From NCBI RefSeq assembly GCF_000744655.1, contig NZ_JQMJ01000002.1:36532-100531 (forward strand): a DNA stretch of 64,000 nt. Reading direction: 5' to 3'. Of this stretch, positions 1-9,299 are shown in pieces (the stretch's first letter is position 1; each line of letters opens with the position of its first letter). Source of the DNA: Streptacidiphilus rugosus AM-16. Lineage in GTDB: Bacteria > Actinomycetota > Actinomycetes > Streptomycetales > Streptomycetaceae. The translations under genes and the position numbers were made by a program. Under the pieces are notes generated by a model. The model was not told the origin of the DNA. It worked only from the letters and a program-made list of their open reading frames with translations, and did no database searches.

Positions 1-2
1 AG

Positions 3-664
3 TCACAGCAGGTCAAGTCACCTGCGGGGAGCTGGCGTATCGATCATGTCCTGACCGGCGCCCCGGCCGAGGCCTGGGAGCGGATCTCCTGCGGGGACGG
101 TGCGAAGGGGCCGCGAGTCTACGACTGGGCCGCGGCCAAGCTGCCCACCATCGAGGGATCAGACCCTGCCCACCACCGCTGGGTACTGGCCCGCCGCAGC
201 CTCGCACGTCCCGAGGAGGTCGCCCACTACCTCGCATTCGCCCCTGCGGACACCAGCGTCGCACAGCTGGTCCGGGTAGCCGGCGCCCGGTGGGCCATTG
301 AGGAGTGCTTCCAGGCAGCGAAGAACGAGTGCGGCCTGGACCAGTACGAGGTCCGCCGCTATGTCGGCTGGTACCGCCACATCACCCTGGCCATGCTCGC
401 GCATGCCTTCCTGGCCGCCAAGACCGCCCACGCCCTCGAAAAGGGGGCCGAAGAAACGGTTCGAGCAGCCTCGTTCCCCTCACCGTGGCAGAAGTCCGAC
501 GGCTCCTGGACCTTGCCCATCCCCCCACAGCCCGGCACCGGTCACCCACGCACCGGCTCCACTGGTCCCACTGGCGCCGACGCCATCAGGCCATCGCCCG
601 CCGCTGCCACTACCAGCGTCGCACGCACCCCGATCGGGTGAGTCACGATCCACCACTACCCTGA
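3..664 (+). pseudogene. IS701-family transposase, C-terminal remnant
   Basis: The open frame runs in from the window edge and matches the C-terminal third of Streptomyces IS701-type DDE transposases. It contains the conserved stretch around the last acidic residue (WAIEECFQAAKNECGLDQYE) followed by YRHITLAMLAHAFLAA. Near position 465 the reading frame shifts: the family tail (SSLVPLTVAEVRRLL and the basic WRRRHQ end) continues one frame over and stops at 664. The catalytic core upstream lies outside the window. It is a broken element, and its frameshift means the protein as read is not functional. Confidence 0.8.
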
Positions 665-792
665 CGCAACGTCAGCTCAGTAGACTCAAAAAGCACCCTG
701 TGACCAGGACAAATGGAGAAGTGCCACTGGAGTACTAATACTCCAGTGCGGTTTCGCGATCTTGTCGGTTTCGTGGTCTACCGTGCCTGGTC

Positions 793-1188
793 ATGGGCTA
801 CGACGTGCACATCACGCGGCGCGAGAACTGGTGGGATGAGCAGGGGCCGGACATCGCCAGGGCGGAATGGGAAGCGATGGTTGCTGCCGATCCTGGCCTC
901 GCGGTGGTCCCGCTTTGGTGGAGCGCCGGGCGGATCGCGTCCAAGAACCCGAGCGATGCGGTGATCGCGAAGATGTGCGAGGTGGCGAGGGTGCTCGACG
1001 CACTCAGTGTACGCACCCTCACTCCCGCAGCACGATCCAGATGCCCTTCCTGGACATCGTCAGTTGGCGGGGTAGCGGGCATCCCTGTCGATGCCCAGCT
1101 CGAAGTCGAGCGCGTACCGGTTCGCGGGCATGGCACCGGCGGCCTTCGCGCCATCCACCGCAAGAGCGATGCCATTGACAAACCTTGA
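793..1188 (+). pseudogene. Small conserved protein, likely C-terminally replaced
   Basis: The ATG begins MGYDVHITR..NWWDEQGP, which resembles the start of a widespread small actinobacterial protein family of unknown function. About 72 residues look coherent (to ARVLDALSV). After that the sequence becomes arginine/proline-rich and overlaps the 3' end of the oppositely oriented SDR gene, so the original C-terminus is probably lost. No function can be assigned. Confidence 0.35.
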
Positions 1189-1881
1189 CTCGTCGCTAGC
1201 CAGGAAGACCACCGCCTTGGCGACCTCCCACGGCTGCCCGACCCGGGCGGCCGGGGTGCTGGCCGAGAACCTGCGCTGGAGATCGTCCGAGGCCACTTGG
1301 TCCGCGTTCTCGACCGTCCCGAGGAGCATGTCCGTCATGATCCCCCCGGGGTTGACGGTGTTGGCGCGGATGCCCTGGTGGGCATGGGCAACGGCGATCG
1401 ACTTGGCCAGGCCGACCAGCGCGTGCTTGCTGGCATTGTAGACCGGGTCCGCCGGCCGGCCCATCAGTCCCCCGTTGGACGAGTTGATGACGATGCTGCC
1501 ACCGCCTCCGCGGATCATGTGCGGCAACACCTCACGGACCGCCAGGAACGTACTGCGGACATTGAGGGAGAAGACGCTGTTGAAGTCCTCCACCGTGGCG
1601 TCGGCGAGCGGCTTGCCCAGGTGGATGCCCACGTTGCTGAATAGCACGTCCACCCGGCCGGTTTCCGCCACCACCGAGGCGACGAACGCCGCGACTTGGT
1701 GCTCGTTCGTGGCGTCCACGATGCTGTGGGAGCACTGAGCGGACAGCTCCGGGTCGTCAATCTCGCGGATGTCGCAGGAGTATACCTGCGCCCCCTCGGC
1801 AACGCACTCGCGAGCGGTCGCCGCTCCGATTCCACGCGCACCGCCGAATACCACGACGACCTTGTTTTTAAGCCTGTTCAT
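1060..1881 (-). CDS. SDR-family oxidoreductase
   Basis: A classical short-chain dehydrogenase/reductase of about 273 residues. The NAD(P)-binding glycine motif near residue 14 reads GGARGIG. The NVG segment, the catalytic serine region (VINSSNGG) and the YNASK catalytic Tyr-Lys pair follow in the expected order, and the PGGIMTDM segment after them is also typical. The ATG at 1881 (MNRLKNKVVVVFGG) is preferred over the upstream in-frame ATG at 1893 because GGGAGA sits about 7 bases before it. The substrate cannot be read from sequence. It stands alone, next to a truncated gene on one side and gene debris on the other. Confidence 0.88.
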   Translation of the reverse strand: MNRLKNKVVVVFGGARGIGAATARECVAEGAQVYSCDIREIDDPELSAQCSHSIVDATNEHQVAAFVASVVAETGRVDVLFSNVGIHLGKPLADATVEDFNSVFSLNVRSTFLAVREVLPHMIRGGGGSIVINSSNGGLMGRPADPVYNASKHALVGLAKSIAVAHAHQGIRANTVNPGGIMTDMLLGTVENADQVASDDLQRRFSASTPAARVGQPWEVAKAVVFLASDESRFVNGIALAVDGAKAAGAMPANRYALDFELGIDRDARYPAN

Positions 1882-2063
1882 ACGGTCTCCCAATTCTCGC
1901 AGGCATTCTCAGTGGAAATGATTTCCCCCTGAACAAGATGAGCAAAGGCCGATTCCACCATCGATGGATGACCGCACAGCGGTGTCCCGCTGCTTGCGCG
2001 CCGCCGTGGCGGCCAAGTAAGCGGCGTGGCATCCATGATCACAAACTAGGACCCAATGGTGCT

Positions 2064-2081
2064 TCTCGCCTCACGGCGAGA
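2064..2081. terminator. Short hairpin in the SDR upstream region
   Basis: TCTCGCC and GGCGAGA form a 7-bp stem with loop TCAC. There is no clear T tract. It lies in a stretch (1894-2140) where no gene is recognised and may be a weak terminator or leftover structure. Confidence 0.3.
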
Positions 2082-2141
2082 GAATCCGGGTGAATCCCGG
2101 GCCCTGTGTTGTCGGCGGACGGCGGGCTGCGTCTGCGACAA

Positions 2142-2258
2142 TTATCTCGGGTCGTCGGTTATGGCGGGGCCGAAGTCAACTCCTCCCACGCGGCCGCCGT
2201 CTCCCACCCCGACGACGTGACCCGCCTCATCCTGAGCGCCGCACACACGGTGGGCTGA
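2142..2258 (+). pseudogene. C-terminal scrap of an unidentified protein
   Basis: A frame ending at the TGA of 2256-2258 encodes about 38 residues with protein-like composition (VVGYGGAEVNSSHAAAVSHP then VTRLILSAA). It has no start or upstream domain. It looks like the last part of an enzyme gene cut off by rearrangement; the family was not recognised. Confidence 0.3.
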
Positions 2259-2377
2259 CCGTCCCTGATCTTGGACGGCGGGTACCCCGGGCTGCACGCG
2301 TGACCGGCCATGATCCGGCGCCCGGCCGGTCACGCATCTGCTCCGACGGGCTCTTCAGACCAGGGATACATCCCTGG

Positions 2378-2686
2378 TCAGCGATGCTGATCGCTGAGTT
2401 CGTGTGGGTGCAGGAGCTCCAGGCGAGTACGGACGACCAGGTCGGCACTGCGGGCGAAGAAGTGCTGGATATGGGGTTGGGTGCCGTGTGTCTCAAAGGC
2501 CGCACGGTCGCGGTAGACCTCGAAGAAGATGCGGGCCAAGGGCTCGCCCTCAACGCTGTGGATGGCATAGGTCTGGACGTCCGGCTCCAGTTCGCGAACG
2601 TCTGCGGCTGTCTGGGCGGCAAGTGCGTCGAACGCTGTGGCGGCGGTCTCGTCGGCAAGGTCGAATCTGACGGTGAGGGCGAACAT
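2378..2686 (-). CDS. Antibiotic biosynthesis monooxygenase (ABM)-domain protein
   Basis: About 102 residues with the ABM/quinol-monooxygenase pattern: a beta strand start (MFALTVRFDL), an alpha-helical segment, then SVEGEPLARIFFEVYRDRAA with a following H..QPHIQHFF. These small dimeric ferredoxin-like proteins oxidise quinones or polyketide-type phenols without cofactor. It lies 76 bp downstream of the quinone oxidoreductase gene on the same strand, so the pair probably forms an operon for quinone or electrophile handling. A close paralogue lies at 17381-17728, also behind an oxidoreductase fragment. Confidence 0.82.
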   Translation of the reverse strand: MFALTVRFDLADETAATAFDALAAQTAADVRELEPDVQTYAIHSVEGEPLARIFFEVYRDRAAFETHGTQPHIQHFFARSADLVVRTRLELLHPHELSDQHR

Positions 2687-2762
2687 GCCTGTCCTTGTCT
2701 ATGCGTGCAGGGAGTGGGGGCCGGTGTGTGGGGCTATTTCCCGCTTGCTGGCCGGCGGCGGA

Positions 2763-3710
2763 TCAGGAAACCGTGAGGACGAGCTTTCCGAGCATCCCGC
2801 TTGTCTGCGCCAGGCGGTGGGCCTCAGCGGCCTGCTCAAGGGGGAAGGTCTGCGCGATCAGTGGGCGCAGCAACCCGGCCTCGAACAGCTTGGTGATCTC
2901 CAGAAGCCCTGCTCGATCGGGCTGGACCAGCATGAAACCGGCTGCGATGCCGCGTTCGGCGGCCTCGGCTTTCACCGCATCCTCCTGCGGGGAGGGCAGG
3001 GAGACCAAGGTCGCACCGTCCTTGAGGGTGGCCAGGGTTGCGGAGGTGTTCGCACCGCCGAGCGTGTCAAGGACCATGTCGACGTCGCGGACCGTGGCGT
3101 TGACGTCTACCTGGCTGTAGTCGATGAGTTCGTCGGCGCCCAGTTCGCGCAGCGTCTGGTGGGCGTGCGGGCGGGCGGTGCCGATGACGTACGCCCCGCG
3201 GGCCTTGGCGATCTGCACGGCGAAGTGGCCCACCCCGCCTGCGGCCGCGTGGATGAGTACGCGCTGCCCGGGTTGTACGACTCCGGCCTCCAGCAGAGCC
3301 TGACGAGCGGTAAGGGCTGCCAGCGGGAGTGCCGCCGCCTCGACGTGACTCAGTCCTGCAGGCTTGTGAGCGAAGTCCCGGGCTGGGCCCGTTACGTATT
3401 GGGCGTAGCCGCCGGCCTGTCCGGGGAAGCGAGGCATGCCGTAGACCTCATCACCAGGCTTGAACAGCCGCACCCCCGGGCCAACTGCCTCGACGACGCC
3501 GGAGACGTCCCAACCCAGGATGAACGGGGGCTCGCCGAGGAAGGCGCCGTGCTCGCGGGTCTTGAGGTCGATCGGGTTGATGCCGGCCGCGCGCACCCTC
3601 ACCGCGATCTCACCGAGCCCCGCCTGGGGTCGCGCCGTCGTGGTCCAGCGCAGCACCTCCGGGCCGCCGAGAATGTCCTGGGTGATCGCTTGCATCGTGG
3701 TGTCGCTCAT
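2763..3710 (-). CDS. NADP-dependent quinone oxidoreductase / zinc-independent MDR
   Basis: A 315-residue medium-chain reductase. It has the N-terminal GroES-like domain (AAGINPIDLKTREHGAF, GWDVSGVVEAVGPGV) and a Rossmann NADPH site (HAAAGGVGHFAVQIAKARGA). It lacks the zinc-ligand pattern of alcohol dehydrogenases, as expected for the QOR subfamily. The ATG at 3710 follows an AAGGA ribosome site; longer in-frame starts have none. Known relatives reduce quinones or enones with NADPH. It is followed by the ABM monooxygenase gene. A perfect inverted repeat about 170 bp upstream suggests repressor control. Confidence 0.9.
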   Translation of the reverse strand: MSDTTMQAITQDILGGPEVLRWTTTARPQAGLGEIAVRVRAAGINPIDLKTREHGAFLGEPPFILGWDVSGVVEAVGPGVRLFKPGDEVYGMPRFPGQAGGYAQYVTGPARDFAHKPAGLSHVEAAALPLAALTARQALLEAGVVQPGQRVLIHAAAGGVGHFAVQIAKARGAYVIGTARPHAHQTLRELGADELIDYSQVDVNATVRDVDMVLDTLGGANTSATLATLKDGATLVSLPSPQEDAVKAEAAERGIAAGFMLVQPDRAGLLEITKLFEAGLLRPLIAQTFPLEQAAEAHRLAQTSGMLGKLVLTVS

Positions 3711-3879
3711 AGGGTGTCCTTCTTTTGGGCCGGGGTGTGCTGCGGCTGGTTCGGAGGTGGCCGCGCAGATTGGGGGCATCCGCGCGTTGGGGCCGTCAGA
3801 GCCTCGCGCACGGGTCCGGCGAGGTGCCGTTCGCCGGGCAAGGTTGGGTGGGGCGTAAAGGACCTTCGAGAATGCCACA

Positions 3880-3903
3880 CAATTATTGCCTAAGCAATAA
3901 TTG
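3880..3903. promoter_or_regulatory. Perfect 10-bp inverted repeat, putative operator
   Basis: CAATTATTGC and GCAATAATTG are separated by CTAA. This AT-rich palindrome stands out in GC-rich surroundings upstream of the oxidoreductase/ABM pair. The TTGC-n4-GCAA core resembles operators of MarR- or HxlR-type repressors that often control quinone reductase genes; that assignment is inference. No such regulator gene adjoins the site. From here to 4537 no gene is recognised. Confidence 0.5.
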
Positions 3904-4537
3904 GCGCGGTACTCTATTCGCAAAGAAGCTGATCAGTGAGGGTGTCAGGCTCGAGTCACTTCGGTCCATGGCCTGTCGTGCCAGGACACCTCGGCTCCGC
4001 GCCTTCCAGCAGCCCGGACATGCGCAGGATCGAGCACCCGGCTCGTCCCTCGCTTCGGTGGCTGCCCCGGGCGGCGTGCCGATGGCCGGGCTTGCGGGGT
4101 GCCGGCAGGTTGTCAGCCTGATGCTCGCGAGTTGAGCATCGCCCAAGGGTCGCCCGGTCCGGGCGCGCTCCTCACCGCCGCTCCCCCACTGGCGCCGAGA
4201 ATAGATGCCGCTGCGCGCGCACAGGGCCGTCTGTCGTCGATCGCGTCGGCTTGCTCACAGCTTTGCCGCGCTTTTGGGGAGACTGGCGTCCTCGCCTGCC
4301 GCCACCTCCACGCCCGGCACGTACCCTGGCTCCTTCCACTTGTTGCTCCAGCTCCGACGGCCGGTGGGGTGCAGGACAAGCTGAGGCAGTGCCATTTGAC
4401 GGCGGCCTGGCCCGCCCGCGCCGGCCCAGATCCTGCTCTGCCTGCCCCCAGGCTGTGGCGCAGCGCGCGGTTGACCTCCCCTCCCCGGTCCAGGCAGGAG
4501 GTCCTGCCCGGCCGCGAGTGCGGCCCACACAGCGTTT

Positions 4538-4771
4538 TCAGCGTTGCCTCTCGAGAGTGAGGACGGCCTTGGCCGCTGACTGGAGCCAGCCTGGGCTGCA
4601 GCGTGCATGGCGGAAGATTCGCCAGCGTTTGACGGTGGCGACGCCGCGTTCGACCGGGCAGCGCAGCCGGGCGTGGGCCTTGTTCAGCGACCTCTCCTTG
4701 GCGGTGAGCTCCTGCTTGGGTCGGCGGCGGACCGGGACGGCGATGCCTGGGCCGGCTCCGGTGTAAGCGAC
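4538..4771 (-). pseudogene. IS5-family transposase, C-terminal remnant
   Basis: About 77 residues ending HARLRCPVERGVATVKRWRI then FRHARCSP..AKAVLTLE match the end of Streptomyces IS5-group DDE transposases, including the glutamate of the catalytic triad (PVERGV). The N-terminal domains are missing. The frame is joined directly to an unrelated ISL3-type fragment upstream, creating one chimeric open frame (4538-4927). Confidence 0.7.
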
Positions 4772-4927
4772 GAACAGGAGTCGTTTTCGAAGCAGGGGCG
4801 GTTTGGCTCGGCCGAACATGCCGCGCTTGAGCGCCTTGAGGTCGTTGACACGGCCCTCGACCGGGCCGGACGACCAGTCGGTGCTCATGCCGTAGACGAC
4901 GGCGTCGAGGTCGGGAAACAGTGGCAT
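4772..4927 (-). pseudogene. ISL3-family transposase, C-terminal remnant
   Basis: The first 52 residues of the chimeric frame (STDWSSGPVEGRVNDLKALK, then RGMFGRAKPPLLRKR) match the end of ISL3 transposases. The equivalent stretch in this window's ISL3 copy at 27.7 kb reads HNGRTEGVNNKIKLLKRQ then YGRAGHRLLRQR. Nothing upstream of this tail remains. It abuts the GH16 gene within 16 bp. Confidence 0.65.
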
Positions 4928-4942
4928 GCTGCGGACACGCCA

Positions 4943-5953
4943 CTACTTCGGGGCGGTGGCATTTTCGGCGGCTTCGGTGCGGCCTCGCCATGACGTGATC
5001 TTCACCCAGTCGATGTACAGGTGCTGCGTTGCGTAGGCGTAGTCTCCCGACCAGGGGGCGGGCCAGCCCCCTACCCAGAGCTGGGCGGGGTGGGTAGGGA
5101 CGTTCGCGTTTGTCATGGCGTAGCGCACCCCGTCGACGTACCAGTCGATGTGTGCGGGGCCCTGGCCTGCGCTCCCGTCGTACCAGTCCCAGCGGTAGGT
5201 GTGGAATCGGCCGTCGTTTTGCGGTGTCCCCACGTCGGAGATCATGTTCGTGGCACCGTCTTGGCCGGCGTAGGAGTTGAAGCCGACCAGTGACGGCCTG
5301 GCGTCCTGGCCGGCGTTGGCCGCGACCTCGGTGTCGATTTCCGTATAGGCCCCGTTGCCCGGGTCGTAGTAGTTCCAGATGCATGAGCAGCCACCGCCGA
5401 GCGGCATGGTCTTCATGCGCACCTCGTAGCGGCCCGAGCCAAACGCTGCTGTGGTCCACAGCAAGCCACCGGTCCGTTTGCCCGTGGACGCCGGTGCATA
5501 GCAGGAGGGCAGGACCGCCGGCGTACAGCCCGGAATCTGGATGACACCTCTGACGGCATCCTTCGCCCCGTCGTCGTACTTGTCGCCGCGCAGGGCCACA
5601 TCCAGCACGGAGACAACGCCAGGTCCGTCCGGCACGGAATGCACAGAGAGGTTTTGCGGAATGGCTCCGTTGTTCATCGGAGACGACAAGATCCTGAAGG
5701 GACCCTCGTACCACTTGGCGCTGTCGACCCGTGTTCCGCCGAAGTCGTCGTAGAAAACCACCCGGCCCGGAACGGGCAGGATGGCGGCGCCCTGCGCCGA
5801 TGGCGGAAGACCCACACAGACGACCGAGGTCAGGGAGAGCGACAGCATCCACCGGACTCTTCCGAAGCGACCGAGCTGCCACGTGCCCCCCACGCCGGTG
5901 ATCACCCGAGGGCGGGCCGAAGCGAGCCCTGTCAGAACTGTGCTTTCGAACAC
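4943..5953 (-). CDS. Secreted glycoside hydrolase family 16 protein
   Basis: 336 residues from a GTG at 5953, which has a GGGAG ribosome site; the upstream ATG at 6040 does not. The N-terminus is a long signal peptide with a hydrophobic run (MLSLSLTSVVCVGL) and a probable cleavage after AQG. The GH16 jelly-roll follows. The catalytic signature E-I-D-T-E sits in AYTEIDTEVA, with upstream WYEGPFRIL and downstream YRWDWYDG..HIDWYVDG strands typical of the fold. Family members cleave beta-1,3/1,4-glucans, agar or carrageenan, and the exact polymer cannot be told. It is secreted and probably intact, with transposase debris immediately downstream. Confidence 0.88.
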   Translation of the reverse strand: MFESTVLTGLASARPRVITGVGGTWQLGRFGRVRWMLSLSLTSVVCVGLPPSAQGAAILPVPGRVVFYDDFGGTRVDSAKWYEGPFRILSSPMNNGAIPQNLSVHSVPDGPGVVSVLDVALRGDKYDDGAKDAVRGVIQIPGCTPAVLPSCYAPASTGKRTGGLLWTTAAFGSGRYEVRMKTMPLGGGCSCIWNYYDPGNGAYTEIDTEVAANAGQDARPSLVGFNSYAGQDGATNMISDVGTPQNDGRFHTYRWDWYDGSAGQGPAHIDWYVDGVRYAMTNANVPTHPAQLWVGGWPAPWSGDYAYATQHLYIDWVKITSWRGRTEAAENATAPK

Positions 5954-6480
5954 GGAACTGCTCCCTATCGCCAGATCCCCGACCCGCCCAGTCTCGGTGA
6001 GGAACTCCCGATCCGCATCCCGTGCCTGACCAGGCATCACCGCGCGCGATTGGAACTCGCCGGGCCAGAACCCGACAAGGACGCGTGCAACCGCCGGCTT
6101 GGGTCACCGAACCTTCGGCTGGCGGAGCTGTGGCTTGGACTGTGCGATCGATCTGCCACGATTTTCGTGTTCGGGATGCGGTGACGGACTGTGATGTTGA
6201 TCAGGCGGGCAGGACCCGTTTGCAAAACAGTGGGAACCAGGGCCGGCCGAACATCTGCCGCATGAGCATTTGCCTTGGGCAGGGTGCAGCGGCGGGTGCC
6301 AGCGCCGATCTTCAAAACAGGGCCAGGCCCTCACCGCTGGTGTCCGCGACGACGGGCCGAAACTGGGCGGGAATGCCGTCGTGACGGCCGGGTCCGGCCG
6401 CAGCGGCCACACCAGGGGCCGTGGCGGCCAGCCACGGCCGGAACCGGTCGACCGCGTCACGGTAAGAGACCCGCGCCACA

Positions 6481-6594
6481 GCGATCCCGGCCCGGGAGAT
6501 CCGCGACATGATGGGCGCGCTCCAGCACCGCGCCCAGGTCGCCATCTTCGTCACCACCTCCCGGTTCACCCGCCCCGCCCAGGCCCTGTGCTGA
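6481..6594 (+). pseudogene. Mrr-type restriction endonuclease, C-terminal scrap
   Basis: A 37-residue frame ending at 6594 reads EIRDMMGALQHRAQVAIFVT then TSRFTRPA. This resembles the helix-strand motif at the end of the Mrr_cat nuclease domain (VR.F.GAL......G.FVTT..FT..A). A stop codon lies shortly upstream in this frame, so only the tail survives. The stretch 5954-6480 shows no other recognisable gene. Confidence 0.4.
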
Positions 6595-8068
6595 CTTCCC
6601 GGCGGCGGGCGTCGAGCCAGTCTCGGTCCGCAAGTACGATGGCCGGTCTGTCGCCGGGACTGCGGGGTAGGTGTGGGCGGCGGGTCCTCAGTTCGGCCGC
6701 CAGCTGACCGATCGTTTCCTGGACGACGAGGCCCAGGTTCTGGTCGCGCCCGACGACGGCGTAGACGGCTGCGGCTGCGGTGGCGGGCAGTAGCGGCACG
6801 AGCCACCAGTTGCTCCAGGACGTGGCGGCGGTCACGCACAGCAGCGCCAGGATGCTGGCGAGCCCGGCGGATGCGCACCTCACGGCGCGCAGCGCGGTGC
6901 CGCGAGCGTTCACGTGGAGTGTTCCGGAGGGGAGGTCCCCGCGCAGGCCGGCCCGGATCCAGGGCCAAAGCCGCTGCAGGGGTTCCCACGGGTCGGCACA
7001 GAGCACCAGACCGACAAGGATCACGAGGTCCAGGGGAATGGTCCAGCCGCCGGCGTGGGCGCGGACGACGGCATCGTGGGCGAGCGCACCGCTGATCATC
7101 GTGAGGCAGCCGAGGGACCGGGCCAGCACGTGGGTGGCGGTGCTCCACCGTTCGATCGCTTGGGCGGGTGTGCGGCGGGGTGCTGCGAAGCCCCACTCGT
7201 CGACAAGCTGGTCGCGCATCTGCTGTCCCTCGTCCAGGAAGCTCTGGGCGGTGGCGAGGACCTTCTCGTAGTCGGCGTCGAACAGCGCCTCTCTCAACTC
7301 CGGCGGCATGCCGGGCAGGGCGAACTCGGCGGTGAAGAGGGGGGCCGGTGCGCTGTGCCGCAGATCGGCGAGCTGTTCCTCCAACGCGTCGGCGCGTCGG
7401 CGCAGCCGTTGGGCCAGGACCTCGGCCTCGGTGCGGCCGGCCCGGGCCCGGGCCAGTTCCTGGGAGGTGGTCTCCAGCTGTTCGGCCAGTACGTTCAGCC
7501 GGGCCTCGGCTTCCTTGTCCCGGCGCTCGCCGAGGTCGGCTGCCTGCTGCTGCAGACCCGACATCACCGAGCCGAGTGCGAGCACGAGCTGTTGCGCCCG
7601 GTCCCGCTCCCGTGAGAGCTGCTCGTTGCGCTCGTAGGCGAGGACCAATGCCTCCTGGGCGAGCGCCGCCTGGTCCTGGGCGGTGGCCGCGACACCGGCC
7701 AGCGCCACCGAGACGTGATCTGCCGCGGACTCCCCTTCCATCGACGTGTTCGGCGCTGCGGCCGCGGATACGGGGGCTGGCTTGTCCGCGCTCTCCCATA
7801 ACTGCCGGCACCGAGCGACCTCAGCCTCCCGCTCCCGTGGAAGCGTCACCGCCACGGCGACCTTCCGCACGAACGGCCACGGCGGCACGGCCTTGGCGCC
7901 CAGAAACTCCTGGATCCTCGACTTGCCGTAGCCCGTCGGCCCCTCGATGTCCCGCTGTGTCTTGCCCGCCCGCTTCAGCAGGCCGCGCAGGTGCAACGCC
8001 AGCGCCTGCGCCTCCGCAGTCGCCTCCGGATCCACGTCCCCGTACCCCCGGCCCTTCGCCGCCGTCAC
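6566..8068 (-). CDS. XRE-type N-terminal domain, coiled coil and membrane anchor protein
   Basis: About 500 residues. Residues 25-75 form a helix-turn-helix-like domain (LLKRAGKTQRDIEGPTGYGK). A long glutamine/arginine-rich coiled coil (about 120-240) and a soluble segment follow. Three or four hydrophobic segments lie near residues 345-440 (PLDLVILVGLVLC, GLASILALLCVTAAT, LPATAAAAVYAVVG). The GTG at 8068 is preferred because GGGGGAGGGG precedes it; an in-frame GTG lies 15 bases upstream. It may be a membrane-tethered regulator, but no function is known. It is divergently oriented to the CoiA-like gene across 343 bp. Confidence 0.7.
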   Translation of the reverse strand: MTAAKGRGYGDVDPEATAEAQALALHLRGLLKRAGKTQRDIEGPTGYGKSRIQEFLGAKAVPPWPFVRKVAVAVTLPREREAEVARCRQLWESADKPAPVSAAAAPNTSMEGESAADHVSVALAGVAATAQDQAALAQEALVLAYERNEQLSRERDRAQQLVLALGSVMSGLQQQAADLGERRDKEAEARLNVLAEQLETTSQELARARAGRTEAEVLAQRLRRRADALEEQLADLRHSAPAPLFTAEFALPGMPPELREALFDADYEKVLATAQSFLDEGQQMRDQLVDEWGFAAPRRTPAQAIERWSTATHVLARSLGCLTMISGALAHDAVVRAHAGGWTIPLDLVILVGLVLCADPWEPLQRLWPWIRAGLRGDLPSGTLHVNARGTALRAVRCASAGLASILALLCVTAATSWSNWWLVPLLPATAAAAVYAVVGRDQNLGLVVQETIGQLAAELRTRRPHLPRSPGDRPAIVLADRDWLDARRREVSTGPGRGG

Positions 8069-8411
8069 TGGCCCCTCCCCCACGTGCCGCCGCGCCCCCG
8101 CCAGCTCACTGGCGATCAGCGTACGGACAACGGCGCGTACATGGCAGAGCGCCTCACCCGGTCATGCCCGCCCATGTCCGCTCTTCTCCAGCACAAACAC
8201 CGTCCGGACGTGACGGACAAACCCACCCGGGCAACGCTTTCTACCGTCCCCACCAAACCGCCCCCCTTTGGAGCACCCCACCCATGGCCAGCCACGCAGC
8301 ACCCTCTCGCACCGCCCGCACCCGCCAGCCGACCACGGCCCCCGCTCCCGACAGCTCGCCCTCCCGACCACAGGCGCCCACCGAGACCTGCGCCGCACCG
8401 CACTCCCCCGC

Positions 8412-9299
8412 ATGAGCGAACTCGCCATCGACACCGCCGCCCACGGCCGCATCATCGACCTGCGCCGCGACCACGATGCCGCCACCCGCCTGCCCCGCGG
8501 CCACGCAGACGGCCGCTACCTGTGCTGCGCCTGCGCCGCCCACCTGATCTTCACCGGCCCCACCACCCCCGGCTCCCGCTTCACCCCGCGTTTCCGCCAC
8601 CGCTCCGGCCACGGCGCCGACCACTGCGCCGCCCCCGCACCCCACCAGGCCGACATCCACGCCGACCTGACCGCCGTCCTGACGCTGCGCGACCAACTCG
8701 CCCGTGCCCTGCCCGACGCCACCGTCCACCTCACCATCGACCCCGTACGCGCCGGACACCGCTGGGACTTGCCCCCCGCACTGGTCCTGCTTCGCGGTAA
8801 CCACCGCGCCGTCATCGACCACCCCCGACGCCCCCTCACACCGCACACCGTCACTCAGCGGCTGCGCGAGGCCCGCGACCGCCACGGCGCCGACACCACC
8901 CACTGGTGGATCTTCGACCAGCACGACCCCACCCAGTACCAGAGCGCCGGCACCCTCAAGGTCCGCATCGACGGACACTCCACCCGCCACCAGAAAATCA
9001 ACCCCACTCCCGCACAGCGCGCCCTGACCGCCGCCGGCGCCGTCGTCGCCTGGGCGGACGGGCACCAGCTCCTCATCCCCTACGGCGGCCACCGCATCGA
9101 CTACCAGCCCCGCGACGGCGAAGACTGGACCGGCGAACAGGCATCCTGGGCCCACGACTGGCGCATCTCCCATCCCCGCCCTGCCCACGACGCCACCTGG
9201 TGGGGCCTGATCCCCCTCACTCCCAACGGTCTCGCCGCCTACCCCGGCTTGCGCCCCACCGCCGCCCTCCCACGTCATGACCGCCCTCGCCCGCTCTGA
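8412..9299 (+). CDS. CoiA-like (competence protein family) protein
   Basis: About 295 residues. The N-terminal half has the CoiA-family pattern of a short beta domain (AAHGRIIDLRR) and a Cys/His-rich segment (YLCCACAAHLIF, RFRHRSGHGADHCAA). The C-terminal half carries HWWIFDQHDPTQY and the WADGHQLLIPYGG, ASWAHDWRI stretches seen in actinobacterial members. CoiA relatives are linked to DNA processing and contain a nuclease-like fold. The role in Streptomyces is unknown. The ATG at 8412 was chosen; an in-frame ATG at 8268 adds only low-complexity sequence. Confidence 0.55.
   Translation: MSELAIDTAAHGRIIDLRRDHDAATRLPRGHADGRYLCCACAAHLIFTGPTTPGSRFTPRFRHRSGHGADHCAAPAPHQADIHADLTAVLTLRDQLARALPDATVHLTIDPVRAGHRWDLPPALVLLRGNHRAVIDHPRRPLTPHTVTQRLREARDRHGADTTHWWIFDQHDPTQYQSAGTLKVRIDGHSTRHQKINPTPAQRALTAAGAVVAWADGHQLLIPYGGHRIDYQPRDGEDWTGEQASWAHDWRISHPRPAHDATWWGLIPLTPNGLAAYPGLRPTAALPRHDRPRPL

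Noticed and set aside
2075..2110. Sequence resembling part of a cobalamin-type riboswitch
   Set aside because: Only short GGGTGAATCCC-like text is present; the required conserved helices are missing.
6312..7811. Very long open frame antiparallel in phase to the XRE/membrane protein
   Set aside because: It consists of Arg/Pro/Gly-rich sequence without domains, and the overlapping frame has a good ribosome site and clear domains.
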